The position numbers and the translations under genes were made by a program. The notes below the pieces were generated by a model. That model made no database searches, was not told where the DNA came from, and saw nothing but the letters and a program-made list of their open reading frames with translations. Below, piece after piece: positions 9,865-23,130 of a stretch of 64,000 bases of DNA. Source of the stretch: Siderastrea radians (taxonomy: Eukaryota > Cnidaria > Anthozoa > Scleractinia > Rhizangiidae); the NCBI GenBank assembly GCA_964017195.1, contig OZ024889.1, forward strand, positions 67,096,358 to 67,160,357, written 5' to 3'. The stretch's first letter is position 1, and every line of letters begins with the position of its first letter.

Positions 9865-11818
9865 GAAAGCACACCCTGATCGGCTTCTAATAGAATATCG
9901 ACATCAGGAAATGACGATAAGTGACCAGTAGAAACATAAAATGTATTTTCCCTCTTCATGACTTGAAAACGTCTATTTTGATGGTTTGGGATGCCTATGG
10001 ATTTCCAGAAGGTGCTGCTTTTAACCCTCTGTCTAGTCCCCCTCCGAAATGTTTCTCTGTGTTCCCTTACCGGTTCTCTATCAAGCGATGTAATTTTGTT
10101 TCATATTGAGGAATGGCGAGTTAATTTCAGAGCATAATACTGGGATCAAAACTGGCGTGCATCGCGAAAATAAGCGTGATTTACCCTCTATATCTCGCTG
10201 TAAAACTGTCGTTAACTGAGATAGATCTGAAGTCGTGGTCTCAGCCGGCTGTCGTCGCAGATTGCAGTGTCATTCCACTTGCATATGGCAACTGCGCCCG
10301 TGGTACGAGCGGCAGTCAAAGCCGTGGTGTCCTGTCGGTGTTTTGCGAAATGCACTGGGTTCTCGTTTCCGGTTACGGTTCAGAATGCTACAACTGAAAA
10401 CTCCAGTATTTTGCGGTTTGCAAGCAAAAGCAAGAGTTTATAGCGACTGACGCGTAGATTGAGTTGACTTTGCTGAAAAAAGTTTTCTTTTCCCTGTTGT
10501 TCATACACTTTTGCATTAAGGGTTTTGTGCGCTTGCAACAAAGGTAAAAACTAGTACGAAGACCGAAGCCGCTAGCGTTTGTTTTGTGTTGCTTGTGTTA
10601 GATTAAAAGTGTGCATTGTTTAAAGGGTATGAAGAGCGACAAGACGATGACTAAAACCGTAATATTACACCAGAATTTATTCCTTATATCAGAAGAGTTG
10701 ACTCGAGCTGCTCTACTTCCCACTGGGATCAAATTCAGAGAAACAACAACAACGCCATCACGAGAGCTACAAAACGGCTAATTCCAGTAAGAATTTTTGC
10801 GGTTTTGCATGATCTGGAAAACAGAAGTTGAAGTGACATTAGCATCGTTACAAGTTGAATGGCGTTACGAGTGCTTGTTGAGAAAGAAAAAATTATCACA
10901 CTCTCCCATTTTCTGATTGAAGCCTCCCAAGTTTCGAAAGGCACATTACATAGCTTATTAATGCAACTACAACCCAAGAAATAAGCTTAAACTAAACGGC
11001 CTGATCATAAATTTGTTAATTGGTTTCTGAAGAGCAACTTCATCTCTTAGAGTTGCCTGTAGTTATCGGTTTTTCCTTTTTGCAACGAATCCGACGTAAC
11101 GCAAAGTTTTATCTTTCCAAATCTCTTTCGGTACTGCGGACTGATGCAGGACCGCTGTCATCTGCATTTTGGTCTTTTAAAGTTACTTTCATTTCTCCAT
11201 TTTGAATAAACTCCTCCTGCCTGAATCCTTGAGTTGTTCTCAAATTTGTTCCTTTTAATTATAACAATTTAAATCTTCTTGAAATCTCGTGAGAAATTAC
11301 ACATTTTCCTCTCTTTGCTCTCTGTCTGTAAAAGTCGATTGATTGCAAGTTTTAAAGGATACCTTACCTAGCGTGGAAATTGAAGCGAGAAAAGATAGAC
11401 CTATCAATATTTGCCTAAATAAATATTGTTCCTGCAATTACCGTTCCAATCCAAGTTAGTCAAGTTAATTATCCACTTAGAAAGACGGGCTAGGTAATGA
11501 TTATTTTTACTTTCCATGGTGAATAAAGCAAGCGAAAGTGTCGTTTCCATAGCAGTACGCATGTTGTTTTCGCTTGGCCTGAATTTCAGGTGAGTTTTGC
11601 CTTTTGAGAAGAAGAGTTAATTTTCTGCGGCTTTTGACTACGAGCTTTTTGCTGTTACGATGACATGATGGCTCTTAATGGGGCACTTTACTGACCCACG
11701 TATCGAAATACTGGCAAGATTTAGCTGAAGCCTTCGTCTTTCTATTTTGCTGTTCTCTCCTACCCATTCGGTATTCCACAAAAAATGATTTTGCATCTTC
11801 GGGCGTTCATGCGCTCGC

Positions 11819-11852
<34 letters not shown>

Positions 11853-12120
11853 CGTATCTGACAAAAATCGTGAGATCGATCCCTTGTCAATGGCTCGCTC
11901 GTCTAATTTCATTATCCATTTAGATAAGCTCGGACTTCTTTGCGCCTATTGAAATGTTCTGAGTGGCTGGGGCTACTAGAGTGCAGCTGGTTTTAGTTTG
12001 TCAATGAATACATTACTTCTATTTCCACTGTTTGGTTTTGTTTAACTATCACTGTTATGTTTTAAAGATTTACTAGTATCCTTCAGTTTAACCGACTGTA
12101 CTCCTTACCTTGGACATTGA
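9865..12120. other. Interior of the hAT element, no gene recognised
   Basis: AT-rich sequence between the nested MITE and the right hAT end. Frames such as 10176-10397 and 10235-10450 overlap each other and carry no motif I know. If the hAT boundaries are right this is transposon or captured DNA. Confidence 0.4.
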
Positions 12121-12201
12121 GTATCAAACTGTGGACCTTTGGGGCCTGTGGGAGGATGCGAACGCACCCCGTGCACCCCCCCTGGTTACGGGCCTGCCGT
12201 T

Positions 12202-14427
12202 TTTGTTATTCTTTGAAGAAGTTTCTTCAAAATATTCATGTCTTTTGACTCTTTCTAATCTCTGAAGAACAAATTCCAAATGGAAAGGTTTTTCATCAGA
12301 TATAAGCCTTAGATAAGTTTCCATTCCCTCTAAAGAAAATGCCATACGTGGAAATGACAACATGTACATTTAAAAATAAGAGTGATTACTTTATTTCACT
12401 GTAAAAGATCGGAAATACAAGATCGCTTGTCAGTGAAACTGTCGGTTTTCGCGTTAGATGAGACACAGTTTAAATCTGAACAATGTAGTTTGCTTCAACT
12501 TTGTCCTCTAGACAGTGTCTTTTTATGACTTTCATTTTAGAACACTGTTTTTAAAGCATTTTAGAAGAGAGAGGAAGGTCGTGCCATCATGAAACTTACT
12601 TTTCTGCTCCTGAATTATTCTGCGTTTCTATCCTAATCACGCCAAACACTCACAAATTGGAGTGCATTTATAGATTGTAAAGATTCTTCTCAACTTATTG
12701 GCGCCTAAAATACAGTACATTTCAGTTGTGCAGTTATTCACCAAAAGATGAAAAACGACAAGGGAAAACATAAAGGCCAGAACACAATGCAGACCGCTGA
12801 GGAAACAATGAAGTTGGCTTATTTTTCTTCAAAAAGAAGACTTCAGCGCAACTTTCACCGGCAGCTCTTCTTGCAGCATTCTTTGGAAAGCTAATTAAGT
12901 TCAAGGAGAGTACTCGTGAAACTACAGTTGCCCTAAATAATGCCGGTAGCGACTCGACAGACTTTACAATGTAAAAAACGAATTTCTTACTGATTCGCAT
13001 ACATCCCGCTTGCTGTTTAGCTCTGTCAACCGTCAAACAACTTTGCTAAAATAAATAGTATTGCCCCTGCATCAGGAAGTTTACTGGCAAAATTACCGTA
13101 AAAAGGTTTTCGGAAACTTCCAAGCACATATAAATTATGGACGAAAAATGGCACAAGTTTTTCGCCTGTGAAGTATTATTCGGCAAAGAGTTTTAACTCA
13201 CAATCAGTTGCTGTTTAATTTTATTTTGTTCCAAAGGTTTACAAAATTGCTCGGAAGCAATTCCATTTGATCATTCACTTCAACATCTTAAGGAACTCTC
13301 TTAATTAATCAATTCTTATTATGTAAATCCACAAACAAATACGTAATTTGTCATACGGAGGAAGTCGAAGCGAAGTACTTGAGAATTTAACCGAAAGGTT
13401 GACGCTCGAGTGGTCTTTTCGTACTTTTCAGATGGTCGCTTTCCAGATAACCCCTGAAAAACAAGTCTGTACAGCTAACACGCCGAGTTCTACTATTCGT
13501 CGACCCTCTCGCCAAGTTAACTTCGTCCCTCCCGCGCTACTTTCCTTGTTTCACTTGTTGTCGGCAGCCGGTGTCAATGTTTGTTTTTCGTTGCGTAAGC
13601 GCTGGCGCTTCAAAAGCCTAGATTCTTTCATAAATCTACCATTTCGTTTCCGTATCACGTTCCCCATTTGCGGGTCAACACTCCCACAACGGAAGTTAAA
13701 AAGCGAAATACAAAAACAACAACTAAATACACCTGAAATTTTATTTTTGCACCACTGCACCTCGACAGGAATCGCACGATCGCGCGGGATGAACGCGCGA
13801 TGCGCAGAACCTGTGGGCGTTAATAAGGTGATTCCCTTCAACTGCATTGCGCATCCTTTCTGTGCATCATTTTTTGCGTGATTAGCGCGCGCACCTCCGG
13901 AACTTGATAGGTTTTCTAGGAAAACTGAGCAGTTCAGAGAAATAACTGGTCGTTTTCTCCTAAACGAACTCCGTGACCCCCATTTTTTAATACATAAATT
14001 CAAATGGCACATCGTTGAGTATAATATATCGCGATTTCAAGAAAATTTAAAAATTTTGCTTTGAGATATTTTTATTTAAATGCCGAAAAGAACACGTCTT
14101 TAGGTACAGCAGGGTATGTACGTACGCGGCAAATTCTTTAATTTTTTTCATATCCTCATTTCCTGTTCAACTAAAATAATATACAGTGCAAGATAAATGT
14201 CTAATTTGTTGAAGAGCTCCAATATCAAGTCTTTGCTTATATTGAAAGTTTGTCTTTCACGTTTCCTGTTGTTTTTGTTTCCGATGTACTTTAACTTTGA
14301 TATTGGAGCTAAAATAGTGTACAATTCAAGTAGTGACGGTCAAATAAAGCGCCGTTTGGGGCTGCGGGCTTTGTAATTTTCTTAGTTTTTCATTAGTCTC
14401 ATTGAACATTGCGAGAAAGTTTATCAG
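12202..14427. other. Intergenic with one dispersed repeat
   Basis: No convincing gene. The overlapping frames 13348-13881 (plus) and 13551-14012 (minus) cover a dispersed repeat (13800-13990) also present elsewhere in the window, which argues against either being a host exon. Confidence 0.45.
13800..13990 (-). repeat. Dispersed repeat, inverted relative to copies at 50 and 63 kb
   Basis: The reverse complement of this stretch matches 50040-50215 and 63188-63350: all contain a gggggtcac block, a cgttttctcctaa-type block, a gttttcctagaaaac-type block and a tail rich in gcgcat and gcgca. About 190 bases. Family unnamed. TIRs not evident. Confidence 0.7.
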
Positions 14428-14693
14428 CGTAAACTCAGCCGGCCAATTATGAACGATTCTCGCGAACAATGAACCCCAAGAAAGTTTGTTGTCAATGGTA
14501 GCTTGCAGGTATTTCAGTTAGTACGTGTGGGAAAATTCCAGTTCATTTCTGATCACTCAAGCAGTCAAAGTTAACACAGCAGTTACTCGGTAATTGTGAT
14601 ACGTACTGAAGGACAGATGCTGATATTCAAAGGAACGATCATTTGTTCTGTAATGGGAGATGATCTTAAGATAAATAACGAAGAGATCTTTTA

Positions 14694-15184
14694 AGTAAAA
14701 ATCCGCGTATAAGAACCTAAAATTTAAGAACCTGTTAGGCTAAAATTTTCATTTTAAACCCCCTTTTCATAAGAACCCATTTAGCCTAAAATTTTCAATA
14801 GGTTCTTATTTTACAAAAATGAAGGTACAGATGAAAATACAGAAAAAAAAATTGATTTGACTTTTACTTCATGTTCATCACAAAATGTAACAGCATTTTA
14901 TGGACACTGCAGCATGAAAGACATGCATGCTAGTACTTTGGAAAGATAAATTTACTGTATGGTGATCATCTAAACTGTATTCTAGATAATTATTTAATAC
15001 AGCAATATATTCCATATCACATATGCCCTGTAGTAGTTATCTGTGCTGATCGCTAGTACCCCTATCAAATTAAGAGCCTATTTAAGAACCTAAGTAGCCT
15101 AAAATCCCACTAAATACCATTTCTATAAGAACCTATTTAGGCTAAGTTGGAAAAATCTAGGTTCTTATACGCGGGTTTTTACGG
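14694..15184. mobile_element. 491-bp TA-flanked MITE (Tc1/mariner-like)
   Basis: Inverted tips agtaaaaatccgcgtataag and the complement of cttatacgcgggtttttacgg lie between TA dinucleotides at 14692-14693 and 15185-15186. Unit C has the uninterrupted site (gatcttttatttcttcc near 19682), so the insertion is directly demonstrated. The interior repeats taagaacct blocks. No transposase frame. Confidence 0.9.
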
Positions 15185-16937
15185 TATTTCTTCCACTCTC
15201 GTCTCCGTCACCTAAAACTTCCGCTTACGCATGCTCGAGGTAGTATGTACTTCATGTATAATGTGCTCTCTTTGGGTGGCATGCGCAAAGAGATTAATTG
15301 CTACCGCAGACACACCCACAGCCTAGGATAAATGTCAGTAGATCCGGTGTATTTGTTCATTGTTCGATTGTAGCTTCACTAGCAAGACGTTGATCTTTTT
15401 CCACCCACCCTCCCTATTCATTATTGTTGTTGTAGCTGGTGGGTGGCAGAGAGGTTTATTTGTAGACTGTGTTCGTTTCTTCGGTTTGTATACTATGAAT
15501 AAACTTCTCTCTTGGCCAAAAGGCAGGCCGTGTCTTGATATGTGTTGTAGCGGGGGAATTAGTTCCATAAATAGATGACGGTTAAATCGACCAATCAAAT
15601 CAGTAGGCATGTAAAGGGTGTGTTTCAAAACAACAACAAGGCATATTATTTCTTCGGAGAAGCGGATAAATAAATAACTTCAAATAACTTGCTTTGTAGT
15701 CAGACCATCAACTGGGGTAAGTGCTTTAGTCTTTGGCACTGGCTGAAAAGCGATAACATGACTCTAAGCGTGTGAGGTAATGTTAGCAGCACGTCACATT
15801 AATTTGTTAAAGCACTAAACACCCCCGAAACAAACGCTAAAACTAGGTTGTGCAAGATATCGAACTTCCGCATTTGCGGTTAGTCTAGCAAACGTCAGTA
15901 GTAGTTTAAGTTTGCATTCCCCCTTCTAAAAGGAAAGAAACAAATAATCTTCTAAGTAACTAGCTATCTAGATTGCCTGCGTTCTTATCGTAGTTTATGA
16001 TTTCAGGGACATTTCTCGCATTAGACGGGTGTAGTGATACGCGACATGCACGAAACCTATTACGTATTAGCTTCAGCTAGCCAAAACGAGACATTGCCGC
16101 GAAGTCTCGCAGCTATCGCTTAATGTTAGTTCTGATGAAATGTTGCCTTTGTTTTAGAGCAATGATTTGGGTTTCCAGTGTTGTAAATGTTCGATAAAAA
16201 GAAGGCAACTCTTTCAAGAGCGGCAAACCAAATGAAGCACATCGAGACTGAGTCAGGCTGTGTGCTTGCTGCGTATACAGACGACAAATTAAACGATTCA
16301 AAACCCCGCAAAAAGACTTTCTTTGTCACTTTGACACTAGCATACCATCACATTTTCGTTGTCTAGCTTCATGTTTGAAAACATATTTACAACATCACAA
16401 GAAACCTTTTACTTCCCGGCTTAAGTTAATTTTGGACGTTTTGCAGATAGTGCCATTATGAATGTTTGTAGTCGTCCAATATTCCAAGAAGAAAAGGCTC
16501 GAAAGGAATTATGATTGAAATATAGGAGTCGCTTGATGAGTCAGGGGAAACGTTCAGAAAACGTGCCCTGGATTTGAAACTACCTGATGAAAATAAATTT
16601 TACTTGTCAAGCCTGATTTAAACAGAAATGTTAACGCTTTTCTCAACCTACATAACATCTAACAACAATGGATTAGTCCGACTGGAAAAGGGATTTATCC
16701 CTTTGTTTTCGAACAGTTGCATCTGCTATTCATACCCTGGATTTCAAGCTGAATAAGTTAGTGTGTGCTAGCACTCAGACTCAGATGACTAATAATTGTA
16801 TCCTGCTGGAGTTCTGTTTATTTCGGTTTATTGAACCTAATGGCGGCATGTAACATATCTAACATTCCGCAACATTGATCTCTTGATTGTTTCATGCGTA
16901 AAAGTGGTCGATTAAATTTTTTGAGGGTTTTCCTAGA

Positions 16938-17066
16938 ATGCACGTTATTTTCACGATTTCCGTTATGCCAATGCAGGTAATTTCAGTGGCCTTTTATATT
17001 TTTGTGGCGACGATTTGTCCAGTAAAGCACACTATAAAGCCCAAAGGGAAGATAAAACAACGATAA
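16938..17066 (+). CDS. Conserved short open frame, copy B (hypothetical)
   Basis: Forty-two codons starting MHVIFTISVMPMQVISV, hydrophobic through residue 27, ending KPKGKIKQR. Same length as copy A and one codon longer than copy C. A pyrimidine-rich stretch ending tcctag stands right before AATG. Most differences from A and C are single substitutions; no indel occurs inside the frame although indels are common outside it. Function unknown. Confidence 0.25.
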   Translation: MHVIFTISVMPMQVISVAFYIFVATICPVKHTIKPKGKIKQR

Positions 17067-19427
17067 TGGCCCGAACACAATTAACGTCATAAAACAGGAA
17101 CAATTTCTTTAGTTTGGAGACGATTTCCGAGAACAAGCCCTTAATTGACAAGCCCGGCCTACGTAAACCATATATATAGAATCTCTTGCCGAGCAAAAAT
17201 GACATCCTATAAATTGAAAATTTAGAAGAAGATTCAGAGTTTTCATACTAGAATAAAGTCAGTTGTCACAATTTCCGTCTATCCACTCAGCTACTGGCCG
17301 CAACTAAATGGTCCCATCGTAAGCTATTTTTGCAGGCAGAGTTTACAGGGAAATATTCCTAACAAAGCTCATATACAAATGATAACTACTGGACCACAGA
17401 GCTGCAATATCGAGGAATATTACCTTTCACCAACTCTAAACAATGCTTTCATCAGTGTGAAAACTTGATTGAGGAGATCAGTCAACTCTGAAATCAAAGT
17501 TTGATGCGAGTTTGACGTGGTTTATCAGATAAAACAGGTTCAATAGCGTTCAGTAACAGAGGTATAAAAGGGGACAGGGGGAAGAAATGGAAGTTGGATT
17601 GGGGTGGGGGGGGGGGTGGAGGCATTTTCTGTACCCTTCGCTTACTTTTACTCAACTTCCTCACAGCACAGGGAGCCCACACAAAGTGTGTGACCGTTTG
17701 TAGTTAGAACCTCTCAGTACAGGAAATGTATGAGGTTCACAGTATTTACAGTTATTCACAGTTACGGCCAATGCAATAACATTCAAAATCTTTAGATTTT
17801 TCTGTTGGTTTTGAGCCCCAAGGATTACAAAACAAGACAAGTGAGGTAATTTGACGTTTATTGTGAGCCTCAGTGTAAACATTCCTTGCAATATTTCGCA
17901 ACAATACAAACCTTTCAGTATTTTCGTACATTTCTTGTTGATTGTAAAGTACAAACGGTCTGACACACGCTGCTCTGGTCCCCTTTACCCACACTTTTAT
18001 TAGATAGTCTCGTGCCATTTTCCACCACCAGGAGAATCCGCTTGCTACTCCCTTGTTATCTCCCCAGTTCTATCTTTTCTGTCCCGGTCTCTTCCCCGGC
18101 ACTAACAAATTGAAGCACAAACAGCCTCAAAAGGGAACTCCAAGCAATGAAAAGGAGAAAGAATAAGGTTGTGTACATAGACATTCAGTTGCCTGCGAGA
18201 CTGTCTCGTTTGAAATTAAAGATTGAATTCCCCCCACCCCCCCCCCAACACAAAAAAATACAACTGCGCTGCGACAGCCAGAGCCAACTACAGAGGAACG
18301 ACTATTGCAGAAACATTGAAGAATTTAATATCCGCAGAATAAAAACGTCCTTGCGTCAGTAGAAAACAGTGTAGGCTACTGACGGCAGTAGGCGGGGGTG
18401 AACCTCAGATCCTGGAAACCCGAATTTGCACTGTTAAGCTGTTTCCAATGATTGTGCCATAGAAGATTCTTTGAATATTTTCGAGTCACAACCATATGAC
18501 TCAAATTTTAGATGTGAAACCAGTTATAGAACGGCTAAGTGCAAAATGTGACGCATCAATTTGTTCATTATTAAGAAAGTCGACTTCATTAAAATTTCAA
18601 TTTCTTAAGTAATATTTTTTATTTTTTTGTGTAAACAACTGATGGTTTGCGTTAGATGATAAATAACGAAGGTTGGATTATCTCCAATTCTTTGATAAAA
18701 TTGAAACTATACCTCTTTGCCTAAAAGTGTCTGGGGGATTTTTATTCCAACTCGTGCATTGGGACTGGTTAGAACTATACACGCACAATCAAGAATCAAT
18801 CCACCACATTTTATCCAGTTTTTAGCGGCAGAACACTGTAAACTGAATGGTTTATCACAAAAAAATAACTCTATTTTTAAATTTTATTTTATTAAAATTC
18901 GCCAAATTAATAAATAACACTATGACGTAACAAATACATAGAACTTGTTGCAACTGATAACGTCGTCATACAAAAAAGAAAAAAAGAAAAAACCAAATAG
19001 GAATAAATTACCACTCTCACTGCATACAGCGAATTGCTTTGACGAAGGGTTTAGCTCAAAACACTCAAAAGGTCTATTACGGCGACCAATTTACCTTGTA
19101 TCAATTGATCTGAGAATGTAATTTGCCTGGCTAATTAATTCCTATTTTGCATTTTTTTGCTTTTTCCCCATTTTTGTATGACAACATTATGGCAATTAGG
19201 TGTATGTACTCTACTTTACTAAAACAGATTTCCTAATTATTAGTTGACATACCCTAACGCATTTTCCTTTTTTGGGAGGGTTTAATTTCGTTATTTTCTT
19301 GTGGTGTTAAAAAAACATCGAAATTTAAACCCCAGAAAGTGGCAGAAAGAAAACGTAAAGGTTTCACTTGCTGGCCATAAAATAAATGTAGCGTGGCTAC
19401 CATGTTCCCTTTGCTTATTTTTGATGT

Positions 19428-22400
19428 GTAAACTCAGCTGGCCAATTTTGAACGATTCTCGCGAACTGTGGACCCCATGAAAATTTGTTGTCAATGGTAG
19501 CTTGCGGGTATTTTAGTTACGCGTGGGAAAATTCCAGTTCATTTCTGATCACTCAAGCAGTCAAAGTTAACACAGCAGTTACTCGGTAATTGTGATACGT
19601 ACTGAAGGACAGATGCTTATGTTCAAAGGAATGATCACTTGTTCTGTAATGGGAGATGAACTTAAGATAAATAACGAAGAGATCTTTTATTTCTTCCACT
19701 CTCGTCTCCGTCACCTAAAACTTCCGCTTACGCATGCTCAAGGTAGTATGTACTTCATGTATAATGAGTTCCATAAATAGATGACGGTTAAAATCGACCA
19801 AACAAATCAGCAGGCATGTTAAGGCATATTATTTCTTCGGAGAAGCGGATAAATAAATAACTTCAAATAACTTGCTTTATAGTCAGACCATCAACTGGGG
19901 TAAGTGCTTTAATCTTTGGCACTGGCTGACAAGTGATAACATGACTCCAAACGTGTGAGGTAATGTTAGCAGCACGTGACATTAATTTGTTAAAGCACTA
20001 AACACCCCTGTTACAAACGCTAATACTAAGTTGTGCAACATATGGAACTTCCGCCTTTGCAGTTAGTCTAGCAAACTTCAGTAGTAGTCTAAGTTTGTGT
20101 TCCCCCTTCTGCAAGGAAAGAAATTTATAATCTTCAAATTAATTAGCTACATAGATCGCCTGCGTTTTTAACGTAGTTTATAATTTCAGGGACATTTCTC
20201 ACATTAGACGGGTGTAGTTATACGCGACATGTAGGAAACCTATTACGTATTAGCTTCGGCTAGCCAACAAAAGACTCAGCTAAGTCTCGCAGCTGTCGTT
20301 CAATGTTAGTTCTGATGAAATGTTGCCTTTGTTTTAGAGCAATGATTTGGGTTTCCTGCGTTGTAAATGTTCGATAAAAAGAAGGCAATTCTTTCAAGCG
20401 GCAAACGAAATGAAGCGCATCGAGACTGAGTCAGGCTGTGCTTGGTCTCAGTATTCAGACGACAAATCATACGATTCAAAACCCTGCAAAAAGACTTTGT
20501 TTGTCACTTTGACACTAGCATACCGTCACATTTTTGTTGACTAGCTTCATGTTTGAAAAACATATTTACAACATCACAAGAAACCTTTTACTTCCCGGCT
20601 TAAGTTAATTTTGGTCATTTTGCAGATAGTGCCATTATGAATGTTTGTAGTCGTCCAATATCCCAAGAAGAAAAGGCTCGAAAGGAACTATGATTGAAAT
20701 ATAGGAGTCACCTAATGAGTCAGGAGTAATGTTCAGAAACTTGACTCGGATTTCAAAATAACTGATGAAAGAAAATTCTACTTGTCAAGCTTGATTTAAA
20801 GAGAACGTTAACGTTTCCTCAACGTACGTAACACTGATCTGACAACAATCGACTGGAAAAGGGATTTGTCCCTTTGTTTTCGAACAATTGCGTCTGCTTC
20901 TCATATAATCCTTTCAACATCTAGTCAGCTAAAAGTTGAATAAGTTAGTGTGTGCTAGCATTTGCTTCGCACAGCTAATTGACTCATATGAGTAATATTT
21001 GTATCCTACTGAAGTTCTGTTTAGGTTGGTCATAGTTACGCTATGGTTCGGTTTTTTAAACCAATGGCAGCTAATGGCGGCATGTCAAGTACGTAACATT
21101 CTGCAACATTGATATGCGCAGTAGCCGAAGGCTATACACTCTTCATGGAAGTAATTAAATTTCCTGAGGTTTTCCCAGAATAAAATTGCTACATAACATC
21201 TAACAACAAAGGATTCGTCGGACTGGAAAAGGGATTTTTCCCTTTGTTTTCGCAATTGCGTCTGTTACTCGTACCCCGGCTTGTGCTGGCATTTGCTTCA
21301 CGCAATTAATTGACTCAGATGAATAATATTTGTATCCTTCTGGAGTTCCGTTTTTTTTTAAAGTTGCGGCATGTAAGATAAAAATACCTGAGGGATTTCG
21401 TAGAATGCACGTGATTTTCACGATATCCGTTACGCCAATGCAGGTAATTTCAGTGGTCCTTTATATTTTTGTGGCGACGATGGGTCCAGTAAAGCATATT
21501 ATAAAGTCCAAAGGGAAAATAAAACAATGAAAATTGCCCGAACAGAACGTCATAAAGCAGGAACCATTACCTTAGTTTGGAGATGAATTCCGAGAACAAG
21601 CCCTTAATTGACAAACCGGCTGGACATCCTATAAAATGGAAATTTAGAAGAAGATAGTTTTCATACTAGTGTAATGTCAGTTGTCACAGTTTTCGTCTAT
21701 CCACCCAGCTACTGGCCGCATCTAAATGGCCCCATCGTAAGCTATTTTTGCAGGCAGAGTTTACAGGGAAAATCTCTCTAACGAAGTTCATATAAAAATG
21801 ATAACTACCGGATCACAGAGCTGCAATATGATTGATTGTACTGTACTGTAAATGGATCTGGAAATAAAATATGGAGCTGCAATATCGAAGAATTATCACG
21901 AACTCTAAACAATGCTTTCATGAGCATAGGTGTAAACTTGATTGAGGAGATCGGTCAACTCTGAAATTAAAGTTTGATCCGACTTTGACGTGGTTTATCA
22001 GGTAAAACAGGTTCGATAGCGTTCAGTAACAGAGGTATAAAAGGGGGCAGAGGGAATAAATGGAAGTTGGATTGGCCGGGGGGGGGGATTGGGGGCGTTT
22101 TCTGTACCTTCGCCTGACGTTTACGCAACTTGCTCACAGCGAAGGGAGCCCACACAAAGTGTGTGACCATTTGTAGTTTGAATCTCTCGGTATAGGAAAT
22201 GTATGAGGTTCACAATATTTACAGTTATTTACAGTTTAGCCAGTACAATAACCTTCAAAATCTTTAGATTTTACTGTCGGTTTTGAGCCCCAAGGATGAC
22301 AAAATACGACGGCTGAGGTAATTTTAGGTTTATTACAAGCCTCAGTGTAAATATTCCTTGCAATATCTCGTGATAATACAGACTCTTCTGTATTCTCGTA

Positions 22401-22745
22401 CATTTCCTATTGATTCAGTTAAAGTACAAACGGTCTCACACGGTGCTCTGGTCTCTACCCACACTTTTGTTAGATAGTCTTGTGCCATTTTCCACGGTAA
22501 TGGCTTGCGTTGAATGATATATAACGAAGGTTGGATTGGCCAATCCCTTAATAAAATCGAAACTACACCTCTTTTCGTCCACGTTCCTGGGGATTTTTTT
22601 ATTCCAACTCTTGCATTGGGACTGGTTAGACTATACATGTGCAATTACTATTCTTTTAACTATCAGTCGTGGAGGATCGTCCTACCTATAGCGGCAGAAC
22701 ACGCAAAATGGCTTATTACAAAAACTCCTAAACAGCAGCTCTAGG
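19428..22745. repeat. Repeat unit C
   Basis: Third copy. It follows unit B directly. Compared with B it lacks the TA-flanked MITE, and near 22495 it skips about 620 bases (B 18025-18637), joining ccattttccac to the tggcttgcgttgaatga block. Similarity fades near 22745. No gene beyond the short frame 21405-21530; the minus-strand frame 21967-22170 has a relative in B (17494-17682) with a proline run encoded by the G tract. Confidence 0.75.
21405..21530 (+). CDS. Conserved short open frame, copy C (hypothetical)
   Basis: Forty-one codons, MHVIFTISVTPMQVISVV through KSKGKIKQ, parallel to copies A and B. The pyrimidine tract before it is weaker here (gatttcgtag). Two substitutions change ICPVK to MGPVK. 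Function unknown. Confidence 0.25.
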   Translation: MHVIFTISVTPMQVISVVLYIFVATMGPVKHIIKSKGKIKQ

Positions 22746-22974
22746 TCTGTAGTTAAGATTGACTGTCCTTACGAGCGAGTCAGTAAAACAAGGGGCAAAA
22801 AGAATGGGTGAAAGACAATTCAAAGGGGTGGGTGCCATTTACCTCAACCTTCGTACCTTTTCGAATCTCCGTCATCGCCCACCGCCCCCAAAACGGCCGC
22901 GCTACAGGATAAGCACCTGGTGATAGCAAACACATCAGGACTGAAAACGCCTCATTTCTTTTTTATTTCCACAG

Positions 22975-23130
22975 TGAAGGAAGGATTAAGTACTTGATTG
23001 CTCAGCCGGAAATGTCAGCGGATCAAGAAAGAGGTGTTTCAGAAATAAATGCATTGACACTGATGCAAGCCTTTAGTAGAAGCACCCTCGGAGTGGAGGA
23101 ATGCCATCAGAGACGCAAAACGGCTTTTAA
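22975..23130 (+). pseudogene. Candidate host exon fragment cut by a transposon
   Basis: After a strong acceptor (pyrimidine tract then ccacag at 22974) an open frame reads EGRIKYLIAQPEM, SADQERGVSEINALTL and MQAFSRSTLGVEECHQRR. It then runs straight into the left end of the TA-flanked element at 23131. Beyond the other end of that element (27547) the frame stops within three codons. Not recognised; it could be the end of a real exon, or part of an older repeat. Confidence 0.3.

Larger units (their letters stand above)
8395..12196 (-). mobile_element. hAT element (ZMYM1-like) with deleted transposase
   Basis: The left tip, caggcccgtaaccagg at 8395, is matched by its reverse complement ending at 12196 (cctggttacgggcctg). 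Both are followed inward by G-rich tracts. The flanks share CCGTT (8390-8394 and 12197-12201), a 5-bp duplication as described for one hAT subgroup. The minus-strand transposase remnant (8653-8990) sits near the left tip as expected for its 3' end. A Kolobok-like MITE (9513-9860) is nested inside. The 5-bp flank match could be chance, so the right boundary is less sure than the left. Confidence 0.65.
14428..19427. repeat. Repeat unit B
   Basis: The most complete copy of the three-copy unit. Its beginning (gtaaactcagccggccaatt) recurs at the start of unit C near 19431, so B and C are in direct tandem. It carries one transposon insertion absent from C (14694-15184) and lacks the retrotransposon and SINE of unit A. 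A GT/G-rich tract lies at 17600-17625 and a C-run near 18230-18245. The short frame 16938-17066 is the only one I see kept in all units. Confidence 0.8.

Noticed and set aside
13348..13881. 177-codon plus-strand frame as a gene
   Set aside because: Its 3' part is a dispersed repeat and no motif is visible; the opposite strand is equally open.
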